DNA from: Oscillospiraceae bacterium
Lineage (GTDB): Bacteria > Bacillota > Clostridia > Oscillospirales > Ruminococcaceae
NCBI GenBank assembly: GCA_017432285.1
Contig: JAFRJM010000019.1
Span: 1-64,000, forward strand
Direction of reading: 5' to 3'
Length of the DNA stretch: 64,000 nt
Shown here: positions 1 to 8,565 of the stretch, one piece after another
Layout: each line of letters begins with the position of its first letter
Numbering within the stretch: position 1 is the stretch's first letter
Notes under the pieces: generated by a model
The model's database searches: none
Told to the model about the DNA's origin: nothing
What the model saw: only the letters and a program-made list of their open reading frames with translations
Made by a program: the position numbers and the translations under genes

Positions 1-1
1 A

Positions 2-811
2 GCAGCAGTTGCAGAAGCAGGCTTTGACAGCCTTGATGCAGCAGCAGCCGACGGCGTAGCATTCGTGTTCATGGGCCACGGCACAGCACACGTTGCAAAG
101 GTCACCTACAGCCAGATGCAGACCCAGATGGATAAACTCGGATACAAGAACGTATTCATCGGCACAGTTGAAGGCGAGCCGGAAGAGACAGCATGTGAAG
201 AAGTTATCGAAGCCGTCAAGGCAGCCGGATACACCAAGGTCGTTCTCAGACCTTTGATGGTAGTTGCAGGCGACCACGCCAACAACGACATGGCAGGCGA
301 CGATGAAGACTCCTGGAAGAGCATGTTCGAGGCATCCGGATACTTCGATTCAATCGATTGCCAGATCTCCGGACTTGGCAGGATCGAAGCAATTGAGCAG
401 CTTTATGTTGAGCACACCGGAGCTGTTATCGGAGGAACTATATTGGCAGACGGTATTTATACAGTCAAATTTGATACAGACAGCAGCATGTTCCACGTGA
501 ACGAGACATGCAATGGTATGGGCGAACTTACTGTCAAGGACGGCAAGATGATGCTCCATATAACACTGGTCTCCAAGAAGATCGTCAACCTGTATCCCGG
601 ACTTGCAGAAGATGCAAAGAAGGACGGAGCAGAACTGCTTCAGCCGACCACCGATACAGTTAAATACAGCGACGGAACTACAGAAGAAGTCTATGGTTTC
701 GATGTCCCGGTACCTGTGATCGGTCAGGAATTCGATCTTGCTATCATAGGAACAGCGGGCAAATGGTATGACCACAAGGTCATCGTATCTGATCCTGTCC
801 CAGTGGAATAA
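2..811 (+). CDS. cbiK: Sirohydrochlorin cobaltochelatase CbiK fused to a C-terminal NEAT-like domain (5' partial)
   Basis: Inserts Co2+ into sirohydrochlorin, the metal-insertion step of the anaerobic cobalamin route. The reading frame is open from base 2, so the start lies before the window; an internal GTG at 65 is not the start. Two chelatase histidine motifs are visible: GHGTAH just after the window start, and AGDHANNDMAGD about 60 residues later. After about 130 further visible residues the chelatase fold ends, and a beta-rich domain of about 115 residues follows, running from DGIYTVKF to WYDHKVIVSD. It resembles the single domain of the lipoprotein encoded next (shared DGIY and ELxVKDGKM motifs) and looks NEAT-like. 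Ordinary CbiK ends after the chelatase domain, so the tail is unusual. It may bind a tetrapyrrole or metal; whether the protein is exported cannot be judged without the N-terminus. Chelatase assignment is firm; the tail assignment is tentative. Confidence 0.88.
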   Translation, partial: AAVAEAGFDSLDAAAADGVAFVFMGHGTAHVAKVTYSQMQTQMDKLGYKNVFIGTVEGEPEETACEEVIEAVKAAGYTKVVLRPLMVVAGDHANNDMAGDDEDSWKSMFEASGYFDSIDCQISGLGRIEAIEQLYVEHTGAVIGGTILADGIYTVKFDTDSSMFHVNETCNGMGELTVKDGKMMLHITLVSKKIVNLYPGLAEDAKKDGAELLQPTTDTVKYSDGTTEEVYGFDVPVPVIGQEFDLAIIGTAGKWYDHKVIVSDPVPVE

Positions 812-857
812 GCTTTACAGTCAGATCCTGCACTGAATAACTGAAGAATAACTAGCG

Positions 858-898
858 GCGGCACGGCATCCCTGGATCGTGCCGCGTCGCCGTATTTT
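858..898 (+). terminator. Hairpin with T-rich tail after cbiK
   Basis: The 8-base arms at 858-865 and 878-885 pair, with an inner atcc/ggat pairing, and are followed by a short T-rich stretch at 893-898. It may act as a partial terminator or as a processing site between cbiK and the downstream transporter genes, which share its direction. Confidence 0.5.
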
Positions 899-918
899 AA
901 TGAAGGAGCAAAAAACGT

Positions 919-1353
919 ATGAAAAGGCTCGTTCGTCTTACTGCAGCTCTTATCTTGGTGCTGATGCTGTTCACTTTGGCATCATGCGGCGCCAAAAAAA
1001 CTGATGACGGTGGGAAAAAAGCCCTCAAAGACGGCATATATCAGATCGAAGTAACTCTTACCGGCGGGACCGGAAAAGCATCGGTGGCGTCTCCCACAGA
1101 ACTTGAAGTCAAAGACGGCAAGATGACTGCTACTATCATCTGGAGCAGTCCTAACTACGATTACATGATAGTAGATGACGAGCGTTATCTGCCGGAGATC
1201 ATTGACAACCATTCGGTGTTTAAGATCCCGGTGGCAGAGCTTGATAAGGAACTTCCGGTCATTGGTGATACAGTGGCTATGAGCACTCCTCATGAGATCG
1301 AGTATACGCTCTACTTTGATTCATCGACATTGAAAGACGGGGCTGCATCATGA
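919..1353 (+). CDS. Lipoprotein with a single NEAT-like domain
   Basis: A 144-residue putative surface lipoprotein. The N-terminus has a charged MKR start, a hydrophobic stretch and a lipobox-like LASC (Cys at residue 23). The rest is one beta-rich domain with DGIYQIEV, ELEVKDGKM, WSSPNYDYM and a closing IEYTLYFDSS strand. The domain resembles the C-terminal domain of the upstream CbiK. Its tyrosine-rich features resemble NEAT-type domains that bind haem, and similar small proteins occur beside iron/corrinoid importers. Here it would plausibly capture a metal or tetrapyrrole and pass it to the binding protein encoded next, whose start overlaps this stop by 4 bases. A start preceded by GAAGGAGC supports the chosen ATG. 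The ligand is not readable from sequence. Confidence 0.7.
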   Translation: MKRLVRLTAALILVLMLFTLASCGAKKTDDGGKKALKDGIYQIEVTLTGGTGKASVASPTELEVKDGKMTATIIWSSPNYDYMIVDDERYLPEIIDNHSVFKIPVAELDKELPVIGDTVAMSTPHEIEYTLYFDSSTLKDGAAS

Positions 1354-2516
1354 GATGCCGCTCGGTATTCCGGAAAATGCTGGTGCTGGTCTTTTTGGCA
1401 GCACTTGTGTTTGCGGTATCCGGATGTTCGGCTAAAACGAATGATAAACCTGCAGCAGACGGTCCGGAATGGAGCACACTGACAGCAGAAAGGGAACTGC
1501 CTCTTCGTTATGCTGATCAATACACTGTAACAGAATACACAGGCGGATATTATCTGATAGATATCAACACTACAGGGCGTTTTGTGCTGGTCCCTGAGGG
1601 AAGCGGCATACCTAAAAGCCTGGATGAAGATATAGTTCCGCTGTGTCAGCCGCTGGACAGCATCTATCTTACGGCGACTTCTACGATGGACTTCTTCCGT
1701 GCACTGGATGGGATCGGAAATATCCGTCTTTCCGGCACAGACAAGAACGGCTGGTATATCGAAGAGGCGAAGCAGGCTATGGACGAAGGGAAGATGTTGT
1801 TTGCAGGCAAATACAGCGCTCCGGACTACGAGCTTATCTTCTCCGAGAAATGCGATCTTGCCATCGAATCAACGATGATCTATCACTCACCCGAGATCAA
1901 GGAGCAGCTTGAAAAACTGGGGGTCCCCGTTATGGTGGAGCGTTCCAGCTATGAGGAGAATCCGCTCGGGCGGATGGAATGGATCAAACTGTACGGAGTC
2001 CTGCTTGGAAAGGAAACCGAAGCGGAGGCTCTGTTTGATGCTGAGGTCAAGGATGTGGAAGCGCTGGCAGGTCAGCCCGATACAGGCAAGAAAGTCGCCT
2101 TCTTCTACATCAACGCAGCTGGGACGGTGAACGTCCGTAAGACCGGAGATTATGTTCCCAGAATGATAGAGATGGCTGGTGGGAGCTATATCTTCACAGA
2201 TCTGGACAGCGGAAGCGGTCTGTCTACTGTGAATATGACTATGGAGGCGTTCTACGACAGAGCCAAGGATGCGGATCTTCTGATATATAACAGCACAATA
2301 GACGGCGAGCTCTATACGATGGATGAGCTCATGGCTAAAAGCCCGCTGCTGGCAGATTTTAAGGCTGTCAAGAGCGGGGACGTATGGTGTACGGGAAAGA
2401 ACCTGTTCCAGGAGCCGATGGGACTTGGAAAACTTATCGGAGACATGCACCGCGCACTGACCGATGATTACCCCGATGACGGGGAACTGACATATATGCA
2501 CAAACTTAAGAATTGA
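1350..2516 (+). CDS. ABC transporter substrate-binding lipoprotein (BtuF/FecB family)
   Basis: Extracellular solute-binding lipoprotein of the class III (BtuF/FhuD-like) fold, 388 residues. It has a signal peptide with lipobox VSGC (Cys near residue 26), then two lobes. The C-terminal lobe carries the family-typical stretches FYINAAGTVNVRKTGDYVPRM and VKSGDVWCTGKNLFQEP. The start overlaps the preceding stop (ATGA), and the permease and ATPase genes follow directly, so this is the receptor of a complete FecBCD/BtuFCD-type importer. Its position inside the cobalamin operon suggests a cobalt-linked substrate (cobinamide, cobalamin, a cobalt chelate) or a tetrapyrrole, but iron-siderophore or haem cannot be excluded from sequence alone. 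Confidence 0.85.
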   Translation: MRCRSVFRKMLVLVFLAALVFAVSGCSAKTNDKPAADGPEWSTLTAERELPLRYADQYTVTEYTGGYYLIDINTTGRFVLVPEGSGIPKSLDEDIVPLCQPLDSIYLTATSTMDFFRALDGIGNIRLSGTDKNGWYIEEAKQAMDEGKMLFAGKYSAPDYELIFSEKCDLAIESTMIYHSPEIKEQLEKLGVPVMVERSSYEENPLGRMEWIKLYGVLLGKETEAEALFDAEVKDVEALAGQPDTGKKVAFFYINAAGTVNVRKTGDYVPRMIEMAGGSYIFTDLDSGSGLSTVNMTMEAFYDRAKDADLLIYNSTIDGELYTMDELMAKSPLLADFKAVKSGDVWCTGKNLFQEPMGLGKLIGDMHRALTDDYPDDGELTYMHKLKN

Positions 2517-2527
2517 GGCTCTTGAAT

Positions 2528-3541
2528 ATGGAGAAAAGAGGTCACATTCGGCTGTGGATCGGCTTTGCCGGTCTGTTTGCTGCGCTCATTCTGCTGGTGA
2601 TATGGAATATCAACGCGGGAAGCGTTCATCTTCCGGTGAGTGAGATCATAGAGATCCTGTTCAGCCGTACCGGTGATAATGCGGCTATCGTATGGAATAT
2701 CAGGCTGCCGAGGATAATCTCCGCACTTATGCTGGGCGGGGCATTGGCCCTGTCCGGCTTTTTGCTGCAGACATTCTTTGCCAACCCTATTGCGGGACCG
2801 TTCATCCTTGGTATCTCGTCCGGAGCAAAGCTTATCCTTTCCCTGACACTGATAGGATTTCTCAGCCGCGGGGTGGCTGTAAGTTCTTTCGCACTGATAG
2901 TGGCTGCATTCCTCGGAGCGATTCTCTCTATGGGATTCGTGCTTGCTATCTCTCTCAAGGCTAAACAGATGTCACTGCTTATTATCGGCGGTGTCATGAT
3001 CGGATATATTTGCTCCGCAATAACTGACTTCGTAGTCACTTTCGCGGATGACGCGAACATCATCAACCTTCATCACTGGTCGCAGGGAAGTTTTTCCGGC
3101 ATGTCGTGGAGCAATGTCGGAGTGATGGTGATAGTGGTGATACCAGTGCTCATCTGCACGTTTATGCTTTCGAAACCGATCAGCGCATATCAGCTTGGTG
3201 AGGTATATGCCCAGAATATGGGCGTTAACATCAGGCTTTTCCGTATCGCACTAATTATTCTTTCCAGTCTGCTGTCAGCCTGCGTAACGGCTTTCGCAGG
3301 ACCGATCTCTTTCGTTGGAGTTGCTGTCCCGCACCTGATACGCAGCATATTCAAAACAGCGAAGCCCATTATCATGATCCCTGCCTGCTTCCTTGGCGGT
3401 GCAGTATTTTGTCTGTTCTGCGACCTTATCGCCAGAACAGCTGTTTCTCCGGCAGAGCTTAGTATAAGTTCGGTCACTGCGGTGTTCGGCGCCCCGGTGG
3501 TCATCATGGTCATGCTGCGCCGGCAGAAAGACCACATCTGA
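2528..3541 (+). CDS. FecCD/BtuC-family ABC transporter permease
   Basis: Polytopic inner-membrane permease of the FecCD/BtuC family, about 337 residues, the usual length. Family signatures are the RLPRIISALMLGGALALSG segment (coupling and first pore helices), ANPIAGPFILGISSGA, and the C-terminal GPISFVGVAVPHLIR motif that contacts the ATPase. An in-frame TTG at 2513 would overlap the previous gene, but the ATG at 2528 has a GAGG element at a suitable distance and is preferred. It is flanked by the cognate binding protein and ATPase. The substrate is as uncertain as for the receptor. Confidence 0.88.
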   Translation: MEKRGHIRLWIGFAGLFAALILLVIWNINAGSVHLPVSEIIEILFSRTGDNAAIVWNIRLPRIISALMLGGALALSGFLLQTFFANPIAGPFILGISSGAKLILSLTLIGFLSRGVAVSSFALIVAAFLGAILSMGFVLAISLKAKQMSLLIIGGVMIGYICSAITDFVVTFADDANIINLHHWSQGSFSGMSWSNVGVMVIVVIPVLICTFMLSKPISAYQLGEVYAQNMGVNIRLFRIALIILSSLLSACVTAFAGPISFVGVAVPHLIRSIFKTAKPIIMIPACFLGGAVFCLFCDLIARTAVSPAELSISSVTAVFGAPVVIMVMLRRQKDHI

Positions 3542-3557
3542 GGGGAGGCATAGCGGT

Positions 3558-4691
3558 ATGGATTACTATATTTCAACTGAGCATATGACCGTCGGCTATG
3601 ACGGTGTCCCTCTCATAGAGGATATCCAGATCGGTGTAAGCAGAGGTGAGATCCTGACGCTGATCGGCCCGAACGGTTCCGGCAAATCGACGATATTAAA
3701 AAGCATGATCCGCCAGCTCAAACTGATCGCGGGTACTGTTGTGCTTGACGGCCATTCCATCAGTGAGCTGAGTGAGAGGGAGCTGGCCAAAAAGCTTGCT
3801 ATCGTGATGACCGAGCGCATGCGCGCTGAGCTGATGACCTGCTGGGATGTCGTTGCCACAGGGCGTTATCCGTATACGGGACGGCTAGGTCTTCTGTCTG
3901 CAGAGGACAGACAGAAAGTGGATGAAGCGATCCGGATGGTACATGCTGAGGACTACGCAGAAAGTCCTTTCGACAGGATCAGCGATGGCCAGAGACAGCG
4001 CCTGCTGCTTGCCCGTGCTATCTGTCAGGAGCCGGAAGTTATAGTGCTGGATGAGCCGACATCGTTTCTGGATATCCGGCATAAAATGGAATTGCTTGAT
4101 GTGCTGAAGACGATGGTCAGCGCCCGCAATGTGGCTGTGGTTATGTCTCTGCACGAGCTCGATCTGGCCCAGAAGGTATCAGACCGTGTTGTTTGCGTAG
4201 CTAACCGAAGTGTAGACAGATACGGCACACCTGAAGAGATCTTCCAGGACGATTACATCCGTCAGCTTTACGGTATTGAAAAGGGAAGTTACAACTCGCT
4301 TTTCGGAAGTCTTGAGATGGAACCTGCAGAAGGTATCCCGTCAGTGTTCGTGATCGGGGGAGGCGGAAGCGGCATCCCGGTGTACCGTGCCCTGCAGCGC
4401 AACGATATATCATTTGCCGCAGGCATAATCCAGGAAAATGATCTGGACTGGCCTGTAGCTCATGCACTGGCTGCTGAGGTAGTTTCTGTGCCTGCATTTC
4501 AGATGCCTGATAAGGCAGCTGTCGAAAAGGCGAAGGAGCTCATTGACAGATGCGGAAGCGTTATCTGCTGCACGGATACTTTTGGAGAATGCAATCAGGC
4601 GTGCAAAGAGCTTAGGGAATATGCTGTATCGCGTTCTCTGCTGACAGAACCTTCCGAATTATTTGAAAAAGTGAAAAAAGAGGAAAAATGA
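3558..4691 (+). CDS. FecE/BtuD-type ABC ATPase with a C-terminal Rossmann-like extension
   Basis: Cytoplasmic ATPase energising the preceding permease. The N-terminal 255 residues form a standard nucleotide-binding domain: Walker A GPNGSGKST, signature ISDGQRQRLLLARA, Walker B VIVLDEPTSFLD and the H-loop MSLHELDLA. Canonical FecE/BtuD proteins stop here. This one continues for about 115 residues in a segment beginning around VFVIGGGGSGIPVYRALQ, which looks like a dinucleotide-type glycine loop and Rossmann half-fold, with a Cys pair near the end (VICCTDTFGECNQAC). The extension could sense a cytoplasmic ligand or belong to cobinamide handling; its role is unknown. The stop overlaps the cbiB start. 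Confidence 0.87.
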   Translation: MDYYISTEHMTVGYDGVPLIEDIQIGVSRGEILTLIGPNGSGKSTILKSMIRQLKLIAGTVVLDGHSISELSERELAKKLAIVMTERMRAELMTCWDVVATGRYPYTGRLGLLSAEDRQKVDEAIRMVHAEDYAESPFDRISDGQRQRLLLARAICQEPEVIVLDEPTSFLDIRHKMELLDVLKTMVSARNVAVVMSLHELDLAQKVSDRVVCVANRSVDRYGTPEEIFQDDYIRQLYGIEKGSYNSLFGSLEMEPAEGIPSVFVIGGGGSGIPVYRALQRNDISFAAGIIQENDLDWPVAHALAAEVVSVPAFQMPDKAAVEKAKELIDRCGSVICCTDTFGECNQACKELREYAVSRSLLTEPSELFEKVKKEEK

Positions 4692-5686
4692 TGAAGCAGG
4701 TCTGGCTGATAACCTTGGCGGCGATCTTTGCCGGTTTTTTGATTGACTGTGCGCTTGGCGACCCGGTCTGGTTCATCACGCATCCGATAATCCTTATCGG
4801 CAGACTTATATCCCGTTCGGAAAAGTTCCTACGCAGCAAGTTTCCCAAGACTGACAGAGGAGAACTGGCAGCCGGAGCTGTGATGGCAGTTTTTGTACCG
4901 CTGGTCAGCGTCGCTGTCTCTTTTGGCATCCTTTATGTATGTTATCTGATCCATCCGGTGGTCTATTTTGCTGTTTGCTCTATGATGTGCTGGCAGATCC
5001 TTGCTGCGAGATGTCTTCAGCAGGAGGCCTACAAAGTCATTAACTGTCTGGAGAAAGACGGACTTCCTGCAGCGAGGACACAGGTGGGTATGCTTGTAGG
5101 CAGGGATACAGATCAGCTTACAGAGGAACAGGTCCTTAAAGCCACAGTAGAGACTGTGGCGGAGAACACATCAGACGGCGAGATAGCACCCCTTTTCTGG
5201 ATGTTCCTTGGCGGACCTGTAGGCGGTTTCTTTTACAAAGCTATAAATACCATGGATTCCATGGTCGGTTATAAAAACGACAAGTATCTGTACTACGGCA
5301 GATTCGCAGCGAAACTGGATGATGTTGTTAACTTCATCCCGGCCAGACTTGCTGCTCTGGGATTCATAATCTCCGCACCGGTATTAGGGTTCGACGGCAG
5401 GAATGCTGCCCGCATCTGGAAGCGCGACCGCAGGAAACATGCAAGCCCGAATTCCGCGCAGACCGAATCAGCCTGTGCAGGAGCGCTTCATATACAGCTT
5501 GGAGGCGCTGCCAGTTATTTTGGAACGATGCATGACAAGCCCACGCTTGGTGATCCAGACAGGCCGATCGAGAGAGCTGATGTATCCCGCAGCTGTAAGC
5601 TGATGTTCGGGACAAGTGTGTTCTGGCTCGTTGTGTTTGAGGTGCTGAGTCTGCTTGTCCTTTTATTCGGAGGGGTTTGCGCATGA
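4688..5686 (+). CDS. cbiB: Adenosylcobinamide-phosphate synthase CbiB
   Basis: Integral membrane enzyme joining (R)-1-amino-2-propanol phosphate to adenosylcobyric acid to give adenosylcobinamide phosphate; 332 residues, typical for CbiB/CobD. Recognisable features are the early GDPVWFITHPIILIGRLI motif, the conserved VAENTSDGEIAPLFW block around residue 157, and the GFFYKAINTMDSMVGYKN block that follows, with several hydrophobic helices. ATG at 4688 overlaps the ATPase stop; a second ATG follows immediately. The next gene encodes the decarboxylase that makes the aminopropanol-phosphate substrate, so the two steps are adjacent. Confidence 0.95.
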   Translation: MMKQVWLITLAAIFAGFLIDCALGDPVWFITHPIILIGRLISRSEKFLRSKFPKTDRGELAAGAVMAVFVPLVSVAVSFGILYVCYLIHPVVYFAVCSMMCWQILAARCLQQEAYKVINCLEKDGLPAARTQVGMLVGRDTDQLTEEQVLKATVETVAENTSDGEIAPLFWMFLGGPVGGFFYKAINTMDSMVGYKNDKYLYYGRFAAKLDDVVNFIPARLAALGFIISAPVLGFDGRNAARIWKRDRRKHASPNSAQTESACAGALHIQLGGAASYFGTMHDKPTLGDPDRPIERADVSRSCKLMFGTSVFWLVVFEVLSLLVLLFGGVCA

Positions 5687-6732
5687 TCATTCACGCTCCA
5701 TATGTACATGGCGGTGACATATACCGGAACAGTATCACGCTGGATTTTTCTGTCAACGTGAATCCTCTTGGTATGCCTGAATCTGTAAGGAACGCCATCG
5801 TCAGGGCAGCGGATCATCTTGATGCCTATCCTGATCCCTACTGCGGAGAACTGAGAGCTAAGCTTGCAGAGACGATGCATATCGACGAGGACTGGATCCT
5901 GTGCGGAAACGGTGCCGCAGAGCTGATCTATCAGTTTATCTTCGCTGTCCGCCCAAAGAAGACGATCCTTCCGGTACCTTCATTTTCAGATTATGAAGCT
6001 GCTCTTAAGGCTGCGGACTGTGCTCCGGCATATTATTCACTTAAAAGGGAGGAAGGTTTCCTTCTCACAGATGATATCCTGTCTGCAATAAATGAAGACA
6101 CGGATATGATAATGCTCTGCAGTCCTAACAACCCTACCGGACGTCTTGTCGGCAGAGATCTTCTTGAACGGATCCTTGAGAGATGCAGGGAGACAGGGAC
6201 ATGGCTGTTCCTGGATGAATGCTTCGGAGAGCTGACTGACACTGAGACACCGTCGCTCGCGGATATGCTCAGACCCGGGGACAGAGTTTTTCTGCTTCGG
6301 GCATTTACAAAGATCTTTGCTATGCCCGGACTCCGTCTGGGATATGCAGTATGTCCCAATTCAGAACTGGTAGACCGTATATGCGTTCAGTCCCAGCCGT
6401 GGAACGTGTCCTCGCTCGCTCAGGCAGCCGGTGTAGCTGCACTGGACTGCGAAGGATGGGCAGAGACGACCAGAGCGCTGATGCGGAAGGAGAAAGACTA
6501 CCTTATCAGGGAGCTGGAAGGAATGCGGATATCCGTTCTTCATAGCGATGCCAACTTCCTTATGCTCTCAGGTGTATCGGGACTGTATGACAGATTGCTT
6601 GAAAGGGGCATTCTTATAAGAAACTGTGAAAACTACCACGGGCTCGGTGAAGGCTACTGCAGAATAGCTGTACGCACACACGAAGAGAACGAAGTGCTTA
6701 TCGAAACTGTCCGGGAGGTCCTTCATGAGTAA
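5683..6732 (+). CDS. cobD: Threonine-phosphate decarboxylase CobD (PLP-dependent, class I aminotransferase fold)
   Basis: Decarboxylates L-threonine-O-3-phosphate to aminopropanol phosphate, the nucleotide-loop linker. The protein has the fold-type I PLP architecture: SPNNPTGRLV near residue 145, an aspartate in LFLDECFGEL, and the Schiff-base lysine in TKIFAMPGLRLGYA. The ATG at 5683 overlaps the cbiB stop (ATGA) and sits behind AGGGG; a TTG at 5677 is less likely. Histidinol-phosphate aminotransferase is the close paralogue and the main alternative, but position between cbiB and cbiD argues for CobD. About 349 residues. Confidence 0.9.
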   Translation: MIIHAPYVHGGDIYRNSITLDFSVNVNPLGMPESVRNAIVRAADHLDAYPDPYCGELRAKLAETMHIDEDWILCGNGAAELIYQFIFAVRPKKTILPVPSFSDYEAALKAADCAPAYYSLKREEGFLLTDDILSAINEDTDMIMLCSPNNPTGRLVGRDLLERILERCRETGTWLFLDECFGELTDTETPSLADMLRPGDRVFLLRAFTKIFAMPGLRLGYAVCPNSELVDRICVQSQPWNVSSLAQAAGVAALDCEGWAETTRALMRKEKDYLIRELEGMRISVLHSDANFLMLSGVSGLYDRLLERGILIRNCENYHGLGEGYCRIAVRTHEENEVLIETVREVLHE

Positions 6733-7888
6733 TACCGGAATCGAAACATATTACGCTCTTAAAGATGGAAAGAAACTGCAGTTCGGTTACACTACCGGTA
6801 CCTGCGCGGCTGCTGCCACCAAGGCAGCGACTGTCATGCTGCTCACCGGCCGTATACCTGAGACAGTTCACATTATGACGCCTAAAGGGATCGCGTTGGA
6901 TCTTGAGGTGCTTAAACCCAGGCTTTCTGAAGATGCGGCCTCCTGCGCTATCAGGAAATACAGCGGGGACGATCCGGATGTTACTAACGGCATTCTGGTC
7001 TATTCCGAAGTACGCGTAAGTGCAGGCCCGGGCATCCACATCGACGGTGGGCTTGGTGTAGGACGTGTAACGAAACCCGGCCTTAAAGAGCCGATAGGCG
7101 AGGCGGCGATCAACCCGGTACCGAGGGAGATGATCCGTATGGCAGCTGAAGAGGCGCTTGATGAGTGCGAAGAGGTGACCGGACTGGACGTAGTAATCTC
7201 TATTCCTGACGGTGTCGAGATCGCGAAGAAGACTTTCAATCCCAGACTGGGCATTGAGGGAGGAATATCTGTTCTCGGAACCAGCGGTATAGTGGAGCCG
7301 ATGAGCGAAGATGCCCTGATCGAGAGCATTGAGCTCGAGATACGGCAGAGGAAAGCTCTGGGAAGCGACCGTCTGCTCATCACTCCGGGTAACTACGGAG
7401 CGGATTTTGCCAAGGCAGTCTGTCAGATGGATGAGGCTCAGCTTGTAAAATGTTCAAACTATATCGGACGCACGCTGGACATGGCTGCTTCTGAGGGCTT
7501 CAGTGAAGTGCTCCTTATCGGACACGTCGGAAAACTGGTCAAGCTGGCCGGCGGTATCATGAATACGCACTCCAAAGAGGGAGACTGCAGAGCAGAGATC
7601 ATGGCATCTCTTGCCATTAAGGCAGGAGCTTCAGCTGAACTTGCAAGAGCTGTCCTTGAAAGTGTCACAACCTCTGAGATGCTGCGGCTGATCCATGATG
7701 AAGGACTGCTTGAACCCGCTATGGAACTGATGGGTAAACAGATAGATTTCTACCTGCGCCGTAGATCACATGATCAGTTCGCGATCGGAGCCATAGTATT
7801 CACGGAAGATTACGGCATGTTATGCACTACAGGGCCGGCTGCAGAATGGCTTGAAGAAATTAAGCAGCAAAACGAGAGAAACGAATGA
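6725..7888 (+). CDS. cbiD: Cobalt-precorrin-5B C1-methyltransferase CbiD
   Basis: Methylates C1 of the corrin ring in the oxygen-independent pathway. The signature FGYTTGTCAAAATKAA lies near residue 21, followed by GDDPDVTNG and the LLIGHVGKLVKLAGGIMNTHS block, all typical of CbiD. At 387 residues it has family length. It overlaps cobD at the 5' end and cbiL at the 3' end. Together with CbiK and CbiG it shows that the early-cobalt, anaerobic route is used. Confidence 0.96.
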   Translation: MSNTGIETYYALKDGKKLQFGYTTGTCAAAATKAATVMLLTGRIPETVHIMTPKGIALDLEVLKPRLSEDAASCAIRKYSGDDPDVTNGILVYSEVRVSAGPGIHIDGGLGVGRVTKPGLKEPIGEAAINPVPREMIRMAAEEALDECEEVTGLDVVISIPDGVEIAKKTFNPRLGIEGGISVLGTSGIVEPMSEDALIESIELEIRQRKALGSDRLLITPGNYGADFAKAVCQMDEAQLVKCSNYIGRTLDMAASEGFSEVLLIGHVGKLVKLAGGIMNTHSKEGDCRAEIMASLAIKAGASAELARAVLESVTTSEMLRLIHDEGLLEPAMELMGKQIDFYLRRRSHDQFAIGAIVFTEDYGMLCTTGPAAEWLEEIKQQNERNE

Positions 7889-8565
7889 GTAAGGGAACAC
7901 TATACGGTGTCGGAGTCGGGTCGGGAGATCCGGAACTGCTGACTCTGAAGGCGGCAAGATTGCTGAGAGACTGCGATATCATCGCTATACCTCAGAAAAA
8001 GGACAGATGCTTTGCGCTGCGCATCGTCCTGGATGCTCTGCCTGAACTGGCAGACAAGTCCCTGCTTGAGATAGTTATGCCCATGACCCGCGATAAGGAT
8101 GCAAGAGAGCGTGCGCATCAGAAAGGTGCCGCTGCTTTGGCTGAGCAGCTGGATAAAGACTTAAATGTGGTCTATATCACGCTGGGAGATCCCACGATAT
8201 ACTCCACATACGGATATCTGCAGCGGCGGATACAGGAGATGGGGTATGAAACTGAAACAGTCCCGGGAGTACCGTCATTCTGTGCTGCGGCAGCAGCTCT
8301 GGACATTTCCCTGTGTGAAGACAGGGATGAGCTGCACCTGCTTCCAGGAGGGATAAATGCGGACCAGGCTCTGGCATACCCGGGGACAAAGGTGTTCATG
8401 AAAGGGGAGATCCCTGTACTGCTCGATGCGGCAAAGAACGCTGGTCAGACGCTTATAGGCGTTCAGAACTGCGGCACCGAAGCAGAAGAACTGTATCATT
8501 CAACGGAAGAGATACCGGCAGATGCCGGATACTATACACTGATCATTGCAAAGGAGAACAACTGA
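7885..8565 (+). CDS. cbiL: Precorrin-2/cobalt-factor II C20-methyltransferase CbiL
   Basis: SAM-dependent methylase of the tetrapyrrole methylase family acting at C20. The N-terminal GVGVGSGDPELLTLKAARLL is the family's first SAM-binding block. YITLGDPTIYSTYGYLQ is the GDP-type motif that distinguishes CbiL, and ETVPGVPSFCAAAA is the third conserved block. 226 residues. The start overlaps the cbiD stop by 4 bases and the stop shares a base with the cbiF start, consistent with tight translational coupling. Confidence 0.94.
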   Translation: MSKGTLYGVGVGSGDPELLTLKAARLLRDCDIIAIPQKKDRCFALRIVLDALPELADKSLLEIVMPMTRDKDARERAHQKGAAALAEQLDKDLNVVYITLGDPTIYSTYGYLQRRIQEMGYETETVPGVPSFCAAAAALDISLCEDRDELHLLPGGINADQALAYPGTKVFMKGEIPVLLDAAKNAGQTLIGVQNCGTEAEELYHSTEEIPADAGYYTLIIAKENN

